Source: Loktanella sp. 3ANDIMAR09
GTDB lineage: Bacteria > Pseudomonadota > Alphaproteobacteria > Rhodobacterales > Rhodobacteraceae
Assembly: GCF_001420005.1 (NCBI RefSeq)
Contig: NZ_LJAK01000011.1
Coordinates: forward strand, 1 to 64,000
DNA: 64,000 bases
Direction of reading: 5' to 3'
Shown here: piece after piece, positions 31,043-43,063 of the stretch
Numbering within the stretch: position 1 is the stretch's first letter
How the letters are laid out: every line of letters starts with the position of its first letter
Made by a program: the position numbers and the translations under genes
Notes under the pieces: generated by a model
What the model saw: only the letters and a program-made list of their open reading frames with translations
Databases searched by the model: none
Told to the model about the DNA's origin: nothing

Positions 31043-31951
31043 TCAGAAGGAAAAGTTGAGCCTGACAGACCCCACGACCTGCCCCTCGGGCTGTTCGTCG
31101 AATTCGCGCGACAGATAGGTCGCCCCATAGAACAGGGACAGACCCGGATGCGGCTGCCAGTTGACGCCCGCGCGGGCGCGCGAGCGCGTGTCGCTGGCCT
31201 GATACCCCTCGTGACCTGGCAGGAAATTGCTGCCGGCAACGCTTGCGATGTCACCGCCCAGCACAAAACCGACCCCGGACCCGGTTCCCATGGCACCCGG
31301 ATACAATTGTCCCGTGACCACGTCCCGCACCAGCAGATCGTCCTGACCCACGCGACCGACAATCAGATCGGCACCGATGCGGGCAATATCCTCGGTCCCC
31401 AGTTTCGCTTCGACGAATGGCCGGATCGTCGCCTGATCACCCAGTTGGTATGTCCGCCGCAATTCGCCGGTCACATCAAGAAATACATCGTCATCAAGTT
31501 GCGGATCATTCAGCGGCACCTGCAACCCAAAGGTGTCGTGATAGAATTCCTGAAAATCGTCCATGCCTGTCTGCGGCCCCACAAGGACCACATCGGCACC
31601 CACGCTGGCATCGGTGCCTGACAGGTCGAAATGCGTATGCGCACCGGCGGACAGCAGACCGACGTATGGCCGGCCGCGCGTGCCGCTGTCCGGCGCAATG
31701 ATTTCCGCCCGCAGCCGGTATTCCAGCACATCGCCAAAGGGTTGCAGCGCCCCATCATGCGGCCGCGGCGCACGCAAATGACTGTAGACATAGGACCCTG
31801 TCCGCCAGCGGTCACTGCCGTCGCCGATCGCGTCGTTCGTGAACAACCGCCCGTTTCCGATACCCTGCCGGTCCTGCAACAGGTCCTGTGACAAGGCCGG
31901 GGTCGCACAGGTCAGCGCGGACAGGATCAAGGCGTGCAGGGTGTAATTCAT
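31043..31951 (-). CDS. LpxR-like outer-membrane protein (lipid A 3-O-deacylase family, DUF2219)
   Basis: The 302-residue product has a signal peptide (about 1-21, ALS-QD) and alternating hydrophobic strands ending in a C-terminal Phe (LNFSF), as expected for a beta-barrel. The start of the mature part, RLFTNDAIGDGSDRWRTGSYVYSH minus the last four, resembles the LpxR active-site strand with Asn-Asp and a following Thr. LpxR removes the 3'-acyloxyacyl chain of lipid A. The later His-x5-Glu pair of LpxR seems to read YHDTFGLQ here, with Gln for Glu, so activity is uncertain. The ATG at 31951 was chosen because the signal peptide starts there. The gene is divergent from glgB. Confidence 0.72.
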   Translation of the reverse strand: MNYTLHALILSALTCATPALSQDLLQDRQGIGNGRLFTNDAIGDGSDRWRTGSYVYSHLRAPRPHDGALQPFGDVLEYRLRAEIIAPDSGTRGRPYVGLLSAGAHTHFDLSGTDASVGADVVLVGPQTGMDDFQEFYHDTFGLQVPLNDPQLDDDVFLDVTGELRRTYQLGDQATIRPFVEAKLGTEDIARIGADLIVGRVGQDDLLVRDVVTGQLYPGAMGTGSGVGFVLGGDIASVAGSNFLPGHEGYQASDTRSRARAGVNWQPHPGLSLFYGATYLSREFDEQPEGQVVGSVRLNFSF

Positions 31952-32152
31952 GGTGTCGCTTCTGCAGGGAGGATCGTTACGTGATAGAAGTGCGAACCGA
32001 GTCGCACTAGCGGCGGATTCAGGTTCTGCCGCCCTATGGCGGCGCAGCAACACAGCGGCGCACCTGGAATTGTGCTTTACCATCATCAGTTTCGGTCCAC
32101 ATATTTAACGAATGATGAAGACGTCGCTGTCTATCACCGTGCAGATCGGTAT

Positions 32153-32166
32153 TGTTAGCGCTGACA
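32153..32166. promoter_or_regulatory. LacI-family-type operator before glgB
   Basis: TGTTAGCGCTGACA is a near-perfect dyad (one mismatch) centred on GCGC, the form typical of LacI/GalR-family sites such as TGTTAGCGCTAACA. It ends 19 bases before the glgB start codon and so would block transcription of the glg operon when bound. No LacI-family gene is in the window; the regulator is inferred. Confidence 0.6.
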
Positions 32167-32185
32167 CATACTTCGGAGGTTCTTA

Positions 32186-34390
32186 ATGCCGGACACAAAA
32201 ACCCCATCCGCGACAGCACTTGTCGACTACAATGCCGCGCGTGACATTGTATGGGGTCAATGCCGGAATCCCTTTGATGCCCTCGGCCTGCAACAGCGTG
32301 ACGGCGGCTGGCTGCTGACGGTTTTCGTGCCCGGTGCCGAATCGGTCACCTGCGTCACGGCAGCTGAACGCATCGCGCTGGACCGGCTGGACGACCATCC
32401 TGGCCTGTTCATCACGGCCTTTGCCGAACCGCCCGAAACCTACACCCTCGAAGCGATGGCGGACGGCTATACCTGGTCCTTTGATGATCCCTACCGCTTT
32501 GGTCGGGTGCTCTCTGACGAGGATATCTATTTCTTTGGCGAAGGCAGCTACAAGCGTTTGTGGAAGGCACTGGGTGCCCACGTCATGACGCACGAAGGCA
32601 CCGACGGCACGCATTTTGCGGTCTGGGCCCCGAATGCGCGGCGTGTGTCCGTGGTCGGCAATTTCAACGTCTGGGATGGGCGCCGTTCGCCGATGCGCCC
32701 CATCGGTGAATCCGGGGTCTGGGAACTGTTTGTGCCGGGGATCGGCGCGGGCGAAATCTACAAATACGAAATCATCGGACCGAACGGCGAACATCTGCCC
32801 CTCAAGGCGGACCCCTTTGGCTACGGGTCCGAACACCCACCGGCGACCGGATCCGTGGTGCGTGATATCCGCGATCCTGCATGGTCCGACGCCGACTGGA
32901 TGAAAACCCGCGCCGATCTGCAGCACATCGACGCGCCCATTTCGATCTACGAGGTCAACCTCGCCAGCTGGAAACGCGCGCCGGGCAACCGCCCGCTGTC
33001 CTATCTGGAACTGGCCGAGGATCTGGTCGACTACGCCGTCTGGATGGGGTTCACCCACATCGAGCTGATGCCGATCAGCGAACATCCCTTTGACGGCAGC
33101 TGGGGCTATCAGCCCGTCGGGCTGTATGCGCCGACGATCCGCCACGGCACACCTGACGAATTCCGCGCATTGGTCAACGCAGCCCACCGCAAGGGGCTGG
33201 GTGTCCTGCTGGACTGGGTTCCGGGCCATTTCCCGATTGATGCGCATGGACTGGGCGAATTCGACGGCACCCACCTGTATGAACACGCCGACCCGCGCGA
33301 GGGGTTCCATCAGGACTGGAACACGTTGATCCCGAATTTCGGCCGGACAGAGGTGGCGAACCACTACAGGTCAAACGCACTTTACTGGTTGGAAGAATAC
33401 CATTTGGACGGGCTGCGCGTAGATGCCGTCGCCTCCATGCTCTATCGTGACTACAGCCGCAAACATGACGAATGGGTCCCGAACAAGGACGGCGGGCGCG
33501 AAAATTACGAGGCCATCGCGCTGCTGCAAACCACCAACACGCTGGCCTATGGCGAGGTGCCCGGCATCATGACCGTGGCCGAGGAAAGCACCGCCTTTCC
33601 CGGTGTGTCACGGCCCGTGGAATACGGCGGCCTGGGGTTCGGGTTCAAATGGAACATGGGCTGGATGAACGACAGCCTGCGTTACATGGAAAAAGACCCC
33701 ATCCATCGCCGCCACCACCATCACGAGATGACATTCAGCCTGCACTACGCATTCGGTGAAAACTACGTGCTGCCCATCAGCCACGACGAGGTGGTGCACG
33801 GCAAGGGGTCCATGCTGACCAAGATGCCCGGCAATGCGTGGGAAAAATTCGCGAACCTGCGGGCCTACTACGGGTTCATGTGGACCCACCCGGGCAAGAA
33901 GCTGCTGTTCATGGGGCAGGAATTTGCGCAATCCAGAGAATGGAACCACAACCAGAGCCTTGATTGGCACGAATGCGATGATGGCCGCCACAAGGGCGTG
34001 CAGATGTGGGTACGCGACCTGAACACGCTGTATCGCGCGACCCCTGCGCTGCACGTCAACGATGTCCGCCCGTCCGGTTTCCAATGGCTCGAGGCGAACG
34101 ATGCCGATGCTTCGGTATTTGCATTCGTGCGCATTGGCGGCACGGATGATCCAAAGGTCGTGATCGTGATGAACATGACGCCGATCGAACGGACCGGCTA
34201 TCGCATCGGTCTGCCCGCCAAGGGACGCTGGCGCGAGGCGCTGAATTCCGACGCCGAAGCCTACGGCGGCGGCGGGCGCGGCAACATGGGAGGTGTTGAC
34301 GCAGAAACCCGTGCCTGGATGGGGCAGGATCATTCCGCCGAGGTCACGATCCCGCCGCTGTCCACCGTCATTTTTGTCCAGGACAACTGA
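32186..34390 (+). CDS. glgB: 1,4-alpha-glucan branching enzyme
   Basis: The 734-residue enzyme cuts alpha-1,4 chains and rejoins them as alpha-1,6 branches in glycogen. It has an N-terminal N1/CBM48 region, then a GH13 barrel with the nucleophile Asp413 in [12 protein letters not shown] and acid/base Glu466 in TVAEES, with the same 53-residue spacing as Asp405/Glu458 in E. coli GlgB. The C-terminal domain ends VIFVQDN. An AGGAGGT-like CGGAGGT lies upstream of the ATG. First gene of glgB-glgC-glgA-glgX-pgm; likely regulated through the LacI-type dyad just before it. Confidence 0.97.
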   Translation: MPDTKTPSATALVDYNAARDIVWGQCRNPFDALGLQQRDGGWLLTVFVPGAESVTCVTAAERIALDRLDDHPGLFITAFAEPPETYTLEAMADGYTWSFDDPYRFGRVLSDEDIYFFGEGSYKRLWKALGAHVMTHEGTDGTHFAVWAPNARRVSVVGNFNVWDGRRSPMRPIGESGVWELFVPGIGAGEIYKYEIIGPNGEHLPLKADPFGYGSEHPPATGSVVRDIRDPAWSDADWMKTRADLQHIDAPISIYEVNLASWKRAPGNRPLSYLELAEDLVDYAVWMGFTHIELMPISEHPFDGSWGYQPVGLYAPTIRHGTPDEFRALVNAAHRKGLGVLLDWVPGHFPIDAHGLGEFDGTHLYEHADPREGFHQDWNTLIPNFGRTEVANHYRSNALYWLEEYHLDGLRVDAVASMLYRDYSRKHDEWVPNKDGGRENYEAIALLQTTNTLAYGEVPGIMTVAEESTAFPGVSRPVEYGGLGFGFKWNMGWMNDSLRYMEKDPIHRRHHHHEMTFSLHYAFGENYVLPISHDEVVHGKGSMLTKMPGNAWEKFANLRAYYGFMWTHPGKKLLFMGQEFAQSREWNHNQSLDWHECDDGRHKGVQMWVRDLNTLYRATPALHVNDVRPSGFQWLEANDADASVFAFVRIGGTDDPKVVIVMNMTPIERTGYRIGLPAKGRWREALNSDAEAYGGGGRGNMGGVDAETRAWMGQDHSAEVTIPPLSTVIFVQDN

Positions 34391-34418
34391 ATACATCTGC
34401 CACCAGGGAGTGAGACCA

Positions 34419-35690
34419 ATGAAACCCAAGGCCAATCCAAGACTGTCGAACAAGGCGCTGGCATTCGTGCTGGCCGGCGGGCGTGGCAGCCGCCTCAAGG
34501 AACTGACCGACAACCGCGCCAAACCGGCGGTCTATTTCGGCGGCAAGACCCGGATCGTGGACTTTGCCCTGTCCAACGCGCTGAATTCCGGCATGCGCAA
34601 AATGGCAATCGCCACCCAGTACAAGGCGCACAGCCTGATCCGGCACTGCCAGCGGGGCTGGAACTTTTTGCGGGCGGAACGCAATGAATTCCTTGATATC
34701 CTGCCGGCGTCGCAGCGCATGGACGAAGCCAAATGGTACGTCGGTACGGCCGATGCCGTCACCCAGAACATCGACATCATCGACAGCTACGGCGTTGAAT
34801 ATATTGTCATTCTCGCAGGCGATCATATCTACAAGATGGACTACGAGGTCATGCTGCAACAGCATGTCGACACCAAGGCGGATGTGACGATCGGCTGCCT
34901 GACCGTCCCCCGGATGGAGGCGACAGCACTGGGTGTGATGCATGTGAACGATCAGATGCAGATCACCGATTTCCTCGAAAAGCCAGCTGATCCGCCCGCC
35001 ATTCCCGGCGATCCCGACCACGCGCTGGGGTCAATGGGCATCTACATCTTTGACTGGCAGTTCCTGCGGACCCTGCTGCTCGAGGATATGCACGACGATA
35101 ACAGCAGCCATGATTTCGGCCACGACATCATCCCGCATATCGTCAAGAACGGCAAAGCCATGGCGCACCGTTTTCAGGACAGCTGCATCATGTCGGGTCT
35201 GGAAACCGAACCCTACTGGCGCGACGTGGGCACCGTGGATGCCTTCTGGCAGGCCAATATCGACCTGACGCTGTTCACCCCTCCGCTGGACCTCTACGAC
35301 AACGAATGGCCGATCTGGACCTACGCGGAAAGCGTGCCGCCCGCAAAGTTCATCCACAACGAGGATGGCCGTCGCGGGTCGGCTGTGTCGTCGATGGTAT
35401 CGGGCAACTGTATCATCTCGGGGTCCGAAGTGACTGAATCGCTGTTGTTCACAGGTGTGCGGACACATTCCTATGCATCGCTGAACCGGGTTGTGGCGCT
35501 GCCGCATGTGGACGTGGGCCGCAAGGCAGAGCTGCGCAACTGCGTGATCGACCGCGGCGTGCAGATCCCCGAAGGCATGGTGATCGGTTTCGATTCAGAC
35601 AAGGATCGTGAAAACGGTTTTCGCGTCACTGACAAGGGCATCGTGCTGGTCACCAAGGCCATGATCGACGCCTATCTCGCGCGGTCCTGA
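34419..35690 (+). CDS. glgC: Glucose-1-phosphate adenylyltransferase
   Basis: The 423-residue protein makes ADP-glucose from glucose-1-phosphate and ATP, the committed step of bacterial glycogen synthesis, and is allosterically controlled in most species. It has the N-terminal nucleotide-binding [20 protein letters not shown] and [14 protein letters not shown], and a C-terminal left-handed beta-helix region. Start at 34419 follows AGGGAGTGAGACC; the ORF stays open further upstream within glgB but that region is not used. Spaced 28 bases after glgB and four bases before glgA. Confidence 0.97.
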   Translation: MKPKANPRLSNKALAFVLAGGRGSRLKELTDNRAKPAVYFGGKTRIVDFALSNALNSGMRKMAIATQYKAHSLIRHCQRGWNFLRAERNEFLDILPASQRMDEAKWYVGTADAVTQNIDIIDSYGVEYIVILAGDHIYKMDYEVMLQQHVDTKADVTIGCLTVPRMEATALGVMHVNDQMQITDFLEKPADPPAIPGDPDHALGSMGIYIFDWQFLRTLLLEDMHDDNSSHDFGHDIIPHIVKNGKAMAHRFQDSCIMSGLETEPYWRDVGTVDAFWQANIDLTLFTPPLDLYDNEWPIWTYAESVPPAKFIHNEDGRRGSAVSSMVSGNCIISGSEVTESLLFTGVRTHSYASLNRVVALPHVDVGRKAELRNCVIDRGVQIPEGMVIGFDSDKDRENGFRVTDKGIVLVTKAMIDAYLARS

Positions 35691-35694
35691 TCCC

Positions 35695-37131
35695 ATGGGT
35701 GGTCGGGTCCTATCGGTCACGTCGGAATGCGTGCCCCTGATCAAGACAGGGGGGCTGGCGGATGTGGCCGGTGCCCTGCCCGCCGCACTCGCACCGCTGG
35801 GCTGGGACATGCGCACGTTGTTGCCAGCCTACCCGGGATTGATCGACAAGCTGGGTGCCGCAACCGAGGTCTGGGCTGACAGCGATCTGTTCGGCGGTCC
35901 CGCTTGCGTGCTGCTGGGCCAGATCGGCGGGGCTGCGATCATGTTGCTGGATGCGCCGCATCTGTTTGCGCGCGCCGGCGGGCCCTATGGCAACCCGCAT
36001 GATTTCGGCGACAATCCCCAGCGGTTCGCCGCGTTTTCGTGGGTCGCCGCCCAGATCTCGGCGGGTGGCACGACCGACGGCTGGACACCGGATATCGTGC
36101 ATTGCCACGACTGGCAGGCGGGCTTTGCACCCGCCTACATGGACCTATGTGTAGAAACGCAGGCCAAATCGGTGGTCACGATCCACAACATCGCCTTTCG
36201 CGGCGAGGCACCGGCCGCGGCGTTGGGGTCATTGCGCCTGCCGATCGAGGCGTTCCACCGCGACAGTCTGGAATATTGGGGCAACCTGTCCAGCCTCAAG
36301 GCAGGCCTGGCCCATGCCGACGCGATCACCACCGTCAGCCCCACCTACGCCGACGAGTTGATGCGCCATGAATTCGGTTTCGGCCTGGAAGGTCTACTGC
36401 AATACCGTGCCGCCGATTTCCACGGCATCCTGAACGGTGTCGACGAAACCGTCTGGGACCCCCAGACCGATCCCCACATCGCCAAGACCTATGGCAAGGC
36501 ATCGCTGGCCAAGAAACAGCACAACCGGACGGCCCTGATGGCGGAATTCGGATTGGCGACCTGTGAGGGCCCGCTGGCCGTCGTTGTCAGTCGCCTGACC
36601 GACCAAAAGGGCATGGACCTGCTGGTCGCCGCGATCCCCGATTTCATCGCCGCCGGTGGCTGTCTGGCCGTGCTGGGATCAGGCGATCCGCAGATCGAAA
36701 ACGACCTCAAGTCGCTGGCCAAGGCGCATCCCGGTCGGATCGGTCTGCTCATCGGCTATGACGAAGCGCTGTCACATCGCATGTTCGCAGGCGGCGACGC
36801 GGTTCTCGTGCCGTCCCGGTTCGAACCATGTGGTCTGACCCAGCTGTATGGTTTGCGCTATGGCTGCGTGCCGGTCGTCGCCCTGACGGGTGGGCTGGCC
36901 GATACCGTCATCAATGCAACACCGATGGCCCTGCAGGACAAGGCAGCAACGGGCCTTCAGTTCCATCCCATCGACGCGCTGGCGTTCGGTCAGGTCCTGA
37001 TGCGTCTCGTTGCCTTATACTCGGACAAGAAAACGTGGACAGGCCTGCAGAAAAAGGGCATGTCGCAGGCGCTAGGTTGGCAGACCTCTGCGTCCGCCTA
37101 CGCTGAATTGTACGAAGGCCTAACCGTTTGA
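35695..37131 (+). CDS. glgA: Glycogen synthase (ADP-glucose)
   Basis: The 478-residue GT5 glycosyltransferase extends alpha-1,4-glucan chains from ADP-glucose. The N-terminal KTGGLADVAGALP motif binds the nucleotide sugar, and the C-terminal Rossmann domain has PSRFEPCGLTQLYGLRYG. Length is normal for bacterial GlgA. It starts four bases after glgC and its stop is overlapped by the TTG start of glgX, so the enzymes are produced together. Confidence 0.97.
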   Translation: MGGRVLSVTSECVPLIKTGGLADVAGALPAALAPLGWDMRTLLPAYPGLIDKLGAATEVWADSDLFGGPACVLLGQIGGAAIMLLDAPHLFARAGGPYGNPHDFGDNPQRFAAFSWVAAQISAGGTTDGWTPDIVHCHDWQAGFAPAYMDLCVETQAKSVVTIHNIAFRGEAPAAALGSLRLPIEAFHRDSLEYWGNLSSLKAGLAHADAITTVSPTYADELMRHEFGFGLEGLLQYRAADFHGILNGVDETVWDPQTDPHIAKTYGKASLAKKQHNRTALMAEFGLATCEGPLAVVVSRLTDQKGMDLLVAAIPDFIAAGGCLAVLGSGDPQIENDLKSLAKAHPGRIGLLIGYDEALSHRMFAGGDAVLVPSRFEPCGLTQLYGLRYGCVPVVALTGGLADTVINATPMALQDKAATGLQFHPIDALAFGQVLMRLVALYSDKKTWTGLQKKGMSQALGWQTSASAYAELYEGLTV

Positions 37132-39254
37132 ATGCCCAACTCAACCAGTCTGTCCCGACGAAACTGCGCGACCATCCGCTGACGGCGGGCAAACCCTTTC
37201 CCTTGGGGGCGACATTCGACGGGGCAGGCGTGAATTTCGCCGTCTTTTCCGAACATGCCGAACGGATCGACCTGTGCCTGTTCAGTGACGACGGGCGCAA
37301 GGAACGCGCGCGCCTGCCGCTGCTGGAACGCGACGGCGATGTCTGGCACGTTCATGTGGCAGGCCTGACACCGGGTGCAAAATACGGATTTCGGGTGCAC
37401 GGGCCCTACGCCCCCGAGGAAGGGCACAGGTTCAATTACAACAAACTGCTGATCGATCCCTATGCCAAACGCCTGTTCGGCAAACTGAAATGGTCCGACG
37501 CGCTGATGGGCTACCGTGTCGGCAGTCCGCGTGGCGATCTCAGCTTTGACTCGCGTGACAGCGCCTTTGCAGCGCAGCGCAGCGTCGTGGTGGACCCGTC
37601 GTTCAACTGGGGACGCGACCTGCCGCCCGACATCGCCGCAACCGATACCGTCCTGTACGAGGCGCATGTCAAAGGCATGACCGCCCGTATGCCCGGCGTT
37701 GCGTCAGCCATGCGCGGCAAGTTTCTGGGCATGGCGTCCCAGCCCGTGCTGGATCACCTCAACAAGATCGGCGTGACCACCGTGCAGCTGATGCCGTCAC
37801 AGGCCTATGTCGACGACCATTTTCTCGTGCGGCAGGGACTGCGCAACTACTGGGGCTACAACAGCATCGGATTTTTCGCACCAGAACCGCGCTACATGAC
37901 CGAGGAAGGTGTCTGGGAATTCCAGACCATGGTCCGCCGGTTCCACAAGGCAGGCATCGAAGTCATCATGGACGTGGTCTACAACCATACCGCCGAAGGC
38001 AACGAAATGGGCCCGACCCTGTCGTTCCGTGGTTTCGACAACAAATCCTACTACCGCCTGACCGACAACGGCCGGGGCTACGTGAACGATACGGGCGTCG
38101 GGAACACCCTGCGGACCGAACACCCGATGGTGCTGCGCATGATCATGGACTCCATGCGCTACTGGGTCGAAACGATGCATGTTGACGGCTTTCGCTTCGA
38201 CCTCGGGACGGCGCTTGCCCGCGAAAAGGACGGTTTCGACCGCGAGGGCGGTTTCATGGATGCCCTGCGACAGGACCCGGTGCTGAGCCGCGTGAAACTG
38301 GTGACCGAACCCTGGGACCTGGGGCCCGGCGGGTATCAACTGGGCGCATTTCCGCACCCGTTCATGGAATTCAACGACAAGTTCCGCGACGGCGTGCGCA
38401 AATACTGGCGCGGGGATTCCGGCCTGACCGCCAATCTGGCCAAACGGGTCGCCGGCAGTGCCCGCCAGTTCGATCATTCGGGCCGCAACGCCACCGCCTC
38501 GATCAACTTTGTGACCGTGCATGACGGCATGGTTCTGGATGATCTGGTATCCTACAACGTCAAGCACAACGCCGCCAACGGCGAGGACAATCGCGACGGC
38601 AAGGACGACAATTATTCCGACAACATGGGTGTCGAAGGTCCGACCGATGATCCCGCGATCCGGGCCGCCCGCGCCCAGCGCAAACGCAACCTGCTGGCCA
38701 CCGTGTTCCTGTCGCAGGGCACGCCGTTCCTGCTGGGCGGGGACGAAATCGGCAACAGCCAATGGGGCAACAACAACACCTTTGCCCAGGACAACGACAC
38801 GGGCTGGCTGAACTGGGACCGTCTGGATCAAAAGCTGCTGGATTTTGTCGCGCGGCTGTCCCTTCTGCGTCGCGACCACCCGGTGTTGCGGCAGACGCGG
38901 TTCCTGCATTCTCGCCCCCGCCGCGAAGACGGCATGCCCGACCTGTTCTGGCGCAAACCCGACGGCACCCCGCCCACACAAGAAGACTGGGACGATCACC
39001 GCTGGCGCGCCCTGTCTGTCGAAATGCGCACCGCCTCTGACACGCCCGACTATGCGGCGTCGCATGATGTAGTGTTCATCACCTTCAACGCGGGTCCGGC
39101 CGTCGACATCACCCTGCCGGATTGCAGCACGGACAGTCCGTGGGAATTGATCCTGGATACGGCCAACCCAGAGGACGGCACCCAGTGCATCGCCACACGC
39201 ACCATCCGTGTTGCAGCGGATTCTGTCTGTGTCTTTGCTCGGACGACGGATTGA
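37128..39254 (+). CDS. glgX: Glycogen debranching enzyme (isoamylase type)
   Basis: The 708-residue GH13 enzyme hydrolyses alpha-1,6 branches in glycogen or limit dextrin. It has the N-terminal CBM48-like HPLTAGKPFPLGATFDGAG, the nucleophile Asp358 in DGFRFDLGTAL, and EPWDLGPGGYQLG. The frame begins with TTG at 37128, overlapping the glgA TGA; the nearby ATG at 37132 is in another frame. No better start exists, since family homology begins at about residue 15. Presence of a degradation enzyme without glgP in the same operon suggests that storage turnover depends on a phosphorylase elsewhere. Confidence 0.94.
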   Translation: MNAQLNQSVPTKLRDHPLTAGKPFPLGATFDGAGVNFAVFSEHAERIDLCLFSDDGRKERARLPLLERDGDVWHVHVAGLTPGAKYGFRVHGPYAPEEGHRFNYNKLLIDPYAKRLFGKLKWSDALMGYRVGSPRGDLSFDSRDSAFAAQRSVVVDPSFNWGRDLPPDIAATDTVLYEAHVKGMTARMPGVASAMRGKFLGMASQPVLDHLNKIGVTTVQLMPSQAYVDDHFLVRQGLRNYWGYNSIGFFAPEPRYMTEEGVWEFQTMVRRFHKAGIEVIMDVVYNHTAEGNEMGPTLSFRGFDNKSYYRLTDNGRGYVNDTGVGNTLRTEHPMVLRMIMDSMRYWVETMHVDGFRFDLGTALAREKDGFDREGGFMDALRQDPVLSRVKLVTEPWDLGPGGYQLGAFPHPFMEFNDKFRDGVRKYWRGDSGLTANLAKRVAGSARQFDHSGRNATASINFVTVHDGMVLDDLVSYNVKHNAANGEDNRDGKDDNYSDNMGVEGPTDDPAIRAARAQRKRNLLATVFLSQGTPFLLGGDEIGNSQWGNNNTFAQDNDTGWLNWDRLDQKLLDFVARLSLLRRDHPVLRQTRFLHSRPRREDGMPDLFWRKPDGTPPTQEDWDDHRWRALSVEMRTASDTPDYAASHDVVFITFNAGPAVDITLPDCSTDSPWELILDTANPEDGTQCIATRTIRVAADSVCVFARTTD

Positions 39255-39271
39255 TCTAGCTTCCTGTGTAA

Positions 39272-40909
<1,638 letters not shown>

Positions 40910-40915
40910 CCACGC

Positions 40916-41731
40916 CTAGCCCTCAAACCGCTTGCGATAGGCGCGCGGGGTGCAGCCGATCCCCTTGCGAAATGCACGGGCAAAATGTGTGGGGTCCGAA
41001 AACCCCAGATCATAGGCGATCACGGTGACCGGCTGGCGCGTATAGGCCAGCCGTTTGCACGCCAGTTCCAGCCGGTAGCCCATCACAGCCCCCATGACAG
41101 AGGTCTGGGCGCGGGCGCGCACGACCCTGTTCAGACTGGAGGTCGACGCGCCCAGACTGCGGGCGTAATCAGCAACACCCCATCCTTGGGTGGCGTGATT
41201 GCGCACGGCCACCTCGAAACGTGTAAACAGATCCGCGGTGTTGCCCGGGGCTGGTGTTGCTTCGGCACATTCCCAGATCAACGCCGCGGCGAGCGCGCGC
41301 AAACTGGGATCACGGGGACCATCCGCGTCCGCATGCCGGTCCTGCAGGATATCAATCAGCCCCGTGATGCGCGCGGTCGCCGCACGTTGCTGGACGCGGT
41401 CCACCTGCAGGGCGCTGTCGTCCAGCAGTGTCGTGGGAATGGACACGACGACCCCGACGGTCCCGGCAGCAAAGGTAAAGCCATGCACGGCATTCGGCGG
41501 CAGTACGACCACGACCGGTGGCGTCAGCCTGTCCGACCCATCCGCCAGATGCAGTTTCGCCTCGCCTTGCTGGACGTAGAGCACCTGCAAAAGACCGGGA
41601 TGCCGGTGGCTGGCAATGCGCCAACCGTGCTGTGCGGCGCGGTCCACGATGGCCTCGACATGCAGAACGTCGGGGAAAATCGCACGCTCGCCAAACAATG
41701 CATAATCGGGCAGTTTGATTGTATTGGTCAA
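40916..41731 (-). CDS. pobR: AraC-family regulator, probable PobR
   Basis: The 271-residue protein has an N-terminal cupin-like sensing domain (HRHPGLLQVLYVQQGEAKLHL region, about 40-115) and a C-terminal double helix-turn-helix of the AraC type (about residues 185-268, with AYDLGFSDPTHFARAFRKG). It is divergent from pobA with a 75-base gap, the arrangement of 4-hydroxybenzoate-responsive PobR activators of the AraC type. Assignment to PobR rests on position plus family. Convergent with pgm. Confidence 0.82.
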   Translation of the reverse strand: MTNTIKLPDYALFGERAIFPDVLHVEAIVDRAAQHGWRIASHRHPGLLQVLYVQQGEAKLHLADGSDRLTPPVVVVLPPNAVHGFTFAAGTVGVVVSIPTTLLDDSALQVDRVQQRAATARITGLIDILQDRHADADGPRDPSLRALAAALIWECAEATPAPGNTADLFTRFEVAVRNHATQGWGVADYARSLGASTSSLNRVVRARAQTSVMGAVMGYRLELACKRLAYTRQPVTVIAYDLGFSDPTHFARAFRKGIGCTPRAYRKRFEG

Positions 41732-41806
41732 GTATAAGCCCCGATTCTGCCAGATATGGCCGCTGCATGAACGTATTGTGCCAGCCAGTCAGGGGAGGTG
41801 TCTATC

Positions 41807-42976
41807 ATGCGCACGCAGGTTTGTATCATTGGTGGCGGGCCGTCCGGTCTGCTGTTGTCGCAACTGCTGGACCGGGCCGGGATCGATACTGTCGTGCTGG
41901 AACGGCGCAGCCGTGACTATGTGCTGTCGCGCATCCGCGCAGGCGTGCTGGAATCCGGCACCGTCGGCATGTTGGAAAAGGCCGGGATCGCCACCCGCGC
42001 CCACGCCGAAGGGTTGCCCCACACCGGCACTTACCTTGCTGTGCAGAACACCGGATTTCGCATCGATTTCGACGCGCTGATCGGCAAACAGGTGCTGGTC
42101 TATGGCCAGACCGAAGTGACACGCGACCTCTATGATGCCCGCGAAAAGGCGGGTGGAATCGTGATCCACGACCTTGACGGGGTCGAATTGCATGATCTTG
42201 ATACCGACGCGCCCCATGTCACCTACGTCAAGGACGGCACGACACACCGGATCGATTGCGACTATGTTGCGGGATGCGACGGGTTTCACGGGCCCTCGCG
42301 GCAGGCCATCCCAAAGGATGTTCTGACAGAATACGAACGGGTCTATCCCTTTGGCTGGCTGGGCGTCATGGCCGATCTGCCTCCTGTCAGTCACGAACTG
42401 ATCTATGCCAACCATCCGCGCGGCTTTGCACTGGCCTCGATGCGCAGCCCGACGCGCAGCCGCTATTATATTCAGGCACCCGTCGATGACCCCTTGGACA
42501 AATGGACTGACGACGCGTTCTGGGATGAATTCCGCAGACGACTGCCGCACGATTCCGCCGAGGCGCTGATCACCGGGCCGACCATTGAAAAATCCATCGC
42601 GCCGCTGCGGTCCTATGTGGCTGACCCGATGAAATGGGGGCGACTGTTTCTGGTCGGGGACGCGGCCCATATCGTGCCCCCCACAGGGGCCAAGGGGCTG
42701 AATCTGGCCGTCTCCGACGTGCACTATCTGTTCGAGGCGCTGACCAGTCACTACCGGGACGGGGACGACCACGGGATCGAGACCTATTCCCAGACCGCGC
42801 TCAAAAGGGTGTGGAACGCGATCCGGTTCAGCTGGTGGTTCACGACGACCATGCACCGTTTTCCCGGGCAGGAACCCTTTGATCAGGCGATCCAGGACAG
42901 CGAATTGCGGAACCTGCAGGCTTCGGTCAATGCGCAGACCGTGTTTTCCGAGAACTATGTCGGGATGCCTTATTAA
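41807..42976 (+). CDS. pobA: 4-hydroxybenzoate 3-monooxygenase
   Basis: The 389-residue FAD enzyme hydroxylates 4-hydroxybenzoate to protocatechuate with NAD(P)H and oxygen, the entry to the protocatechuate branch of the beta-ketoadipate pathway. It shows the FAD motif IIGGGPSGLL (7-16), the DG motif in CDGFHGPSR and the second FAD contact GDAAHIVPPTGAKGLNLA. Length equals that of PobA. The ATG at 41807 follows AGGGGAGG; a GTG at 41798 lies inside that Shine-Dalgarno. Next to the divergent AraC regulator. No pca ring-cleavage genes are in the window. Confidence 0.95.
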   Translation: MRTQVCIIGGGPSGLLLSQLLDRAGIDTVVLERRSRDYVLSRIRAGVLESGTVGMLEKAGIATRAHAEGLPHTGTYLAVQNTGFRIDFDALIGKQVLVYGQTEVTRDLYDAREKAGGIVIHDLDGVELHDLDTDAPHVTYVKDGTTHRIDCDYVAGCDGFHGPSRQAIPKDVLTEYERVYPFGWLGVMADLPPVSHELIYANHPRGFALASMRSPTRSRYYIQAPVDDPLDKWTDDAFWDEFRRRLPHDSAEALITGPTIEKSIAPLRSYVADPMKWGRLFLVGDAAHIVPPTGAKGLNLAVSDVHYLFEALTSHYRDGDDHGIETYSQTALKRVWNAIRFSWWFTTTMHRFPGQEPFDQAIQDSELRNLQASVNAQTVFSENYVGMPY

Positions 42977-43063
42977 CCTCTGAATTGCCCGTATCGGATC
43001 ACACTGTCGCCCCAGTCACCGACCAGACATGTCCTCAGCCGCCGAAAGAATGAGGATTGCGCA

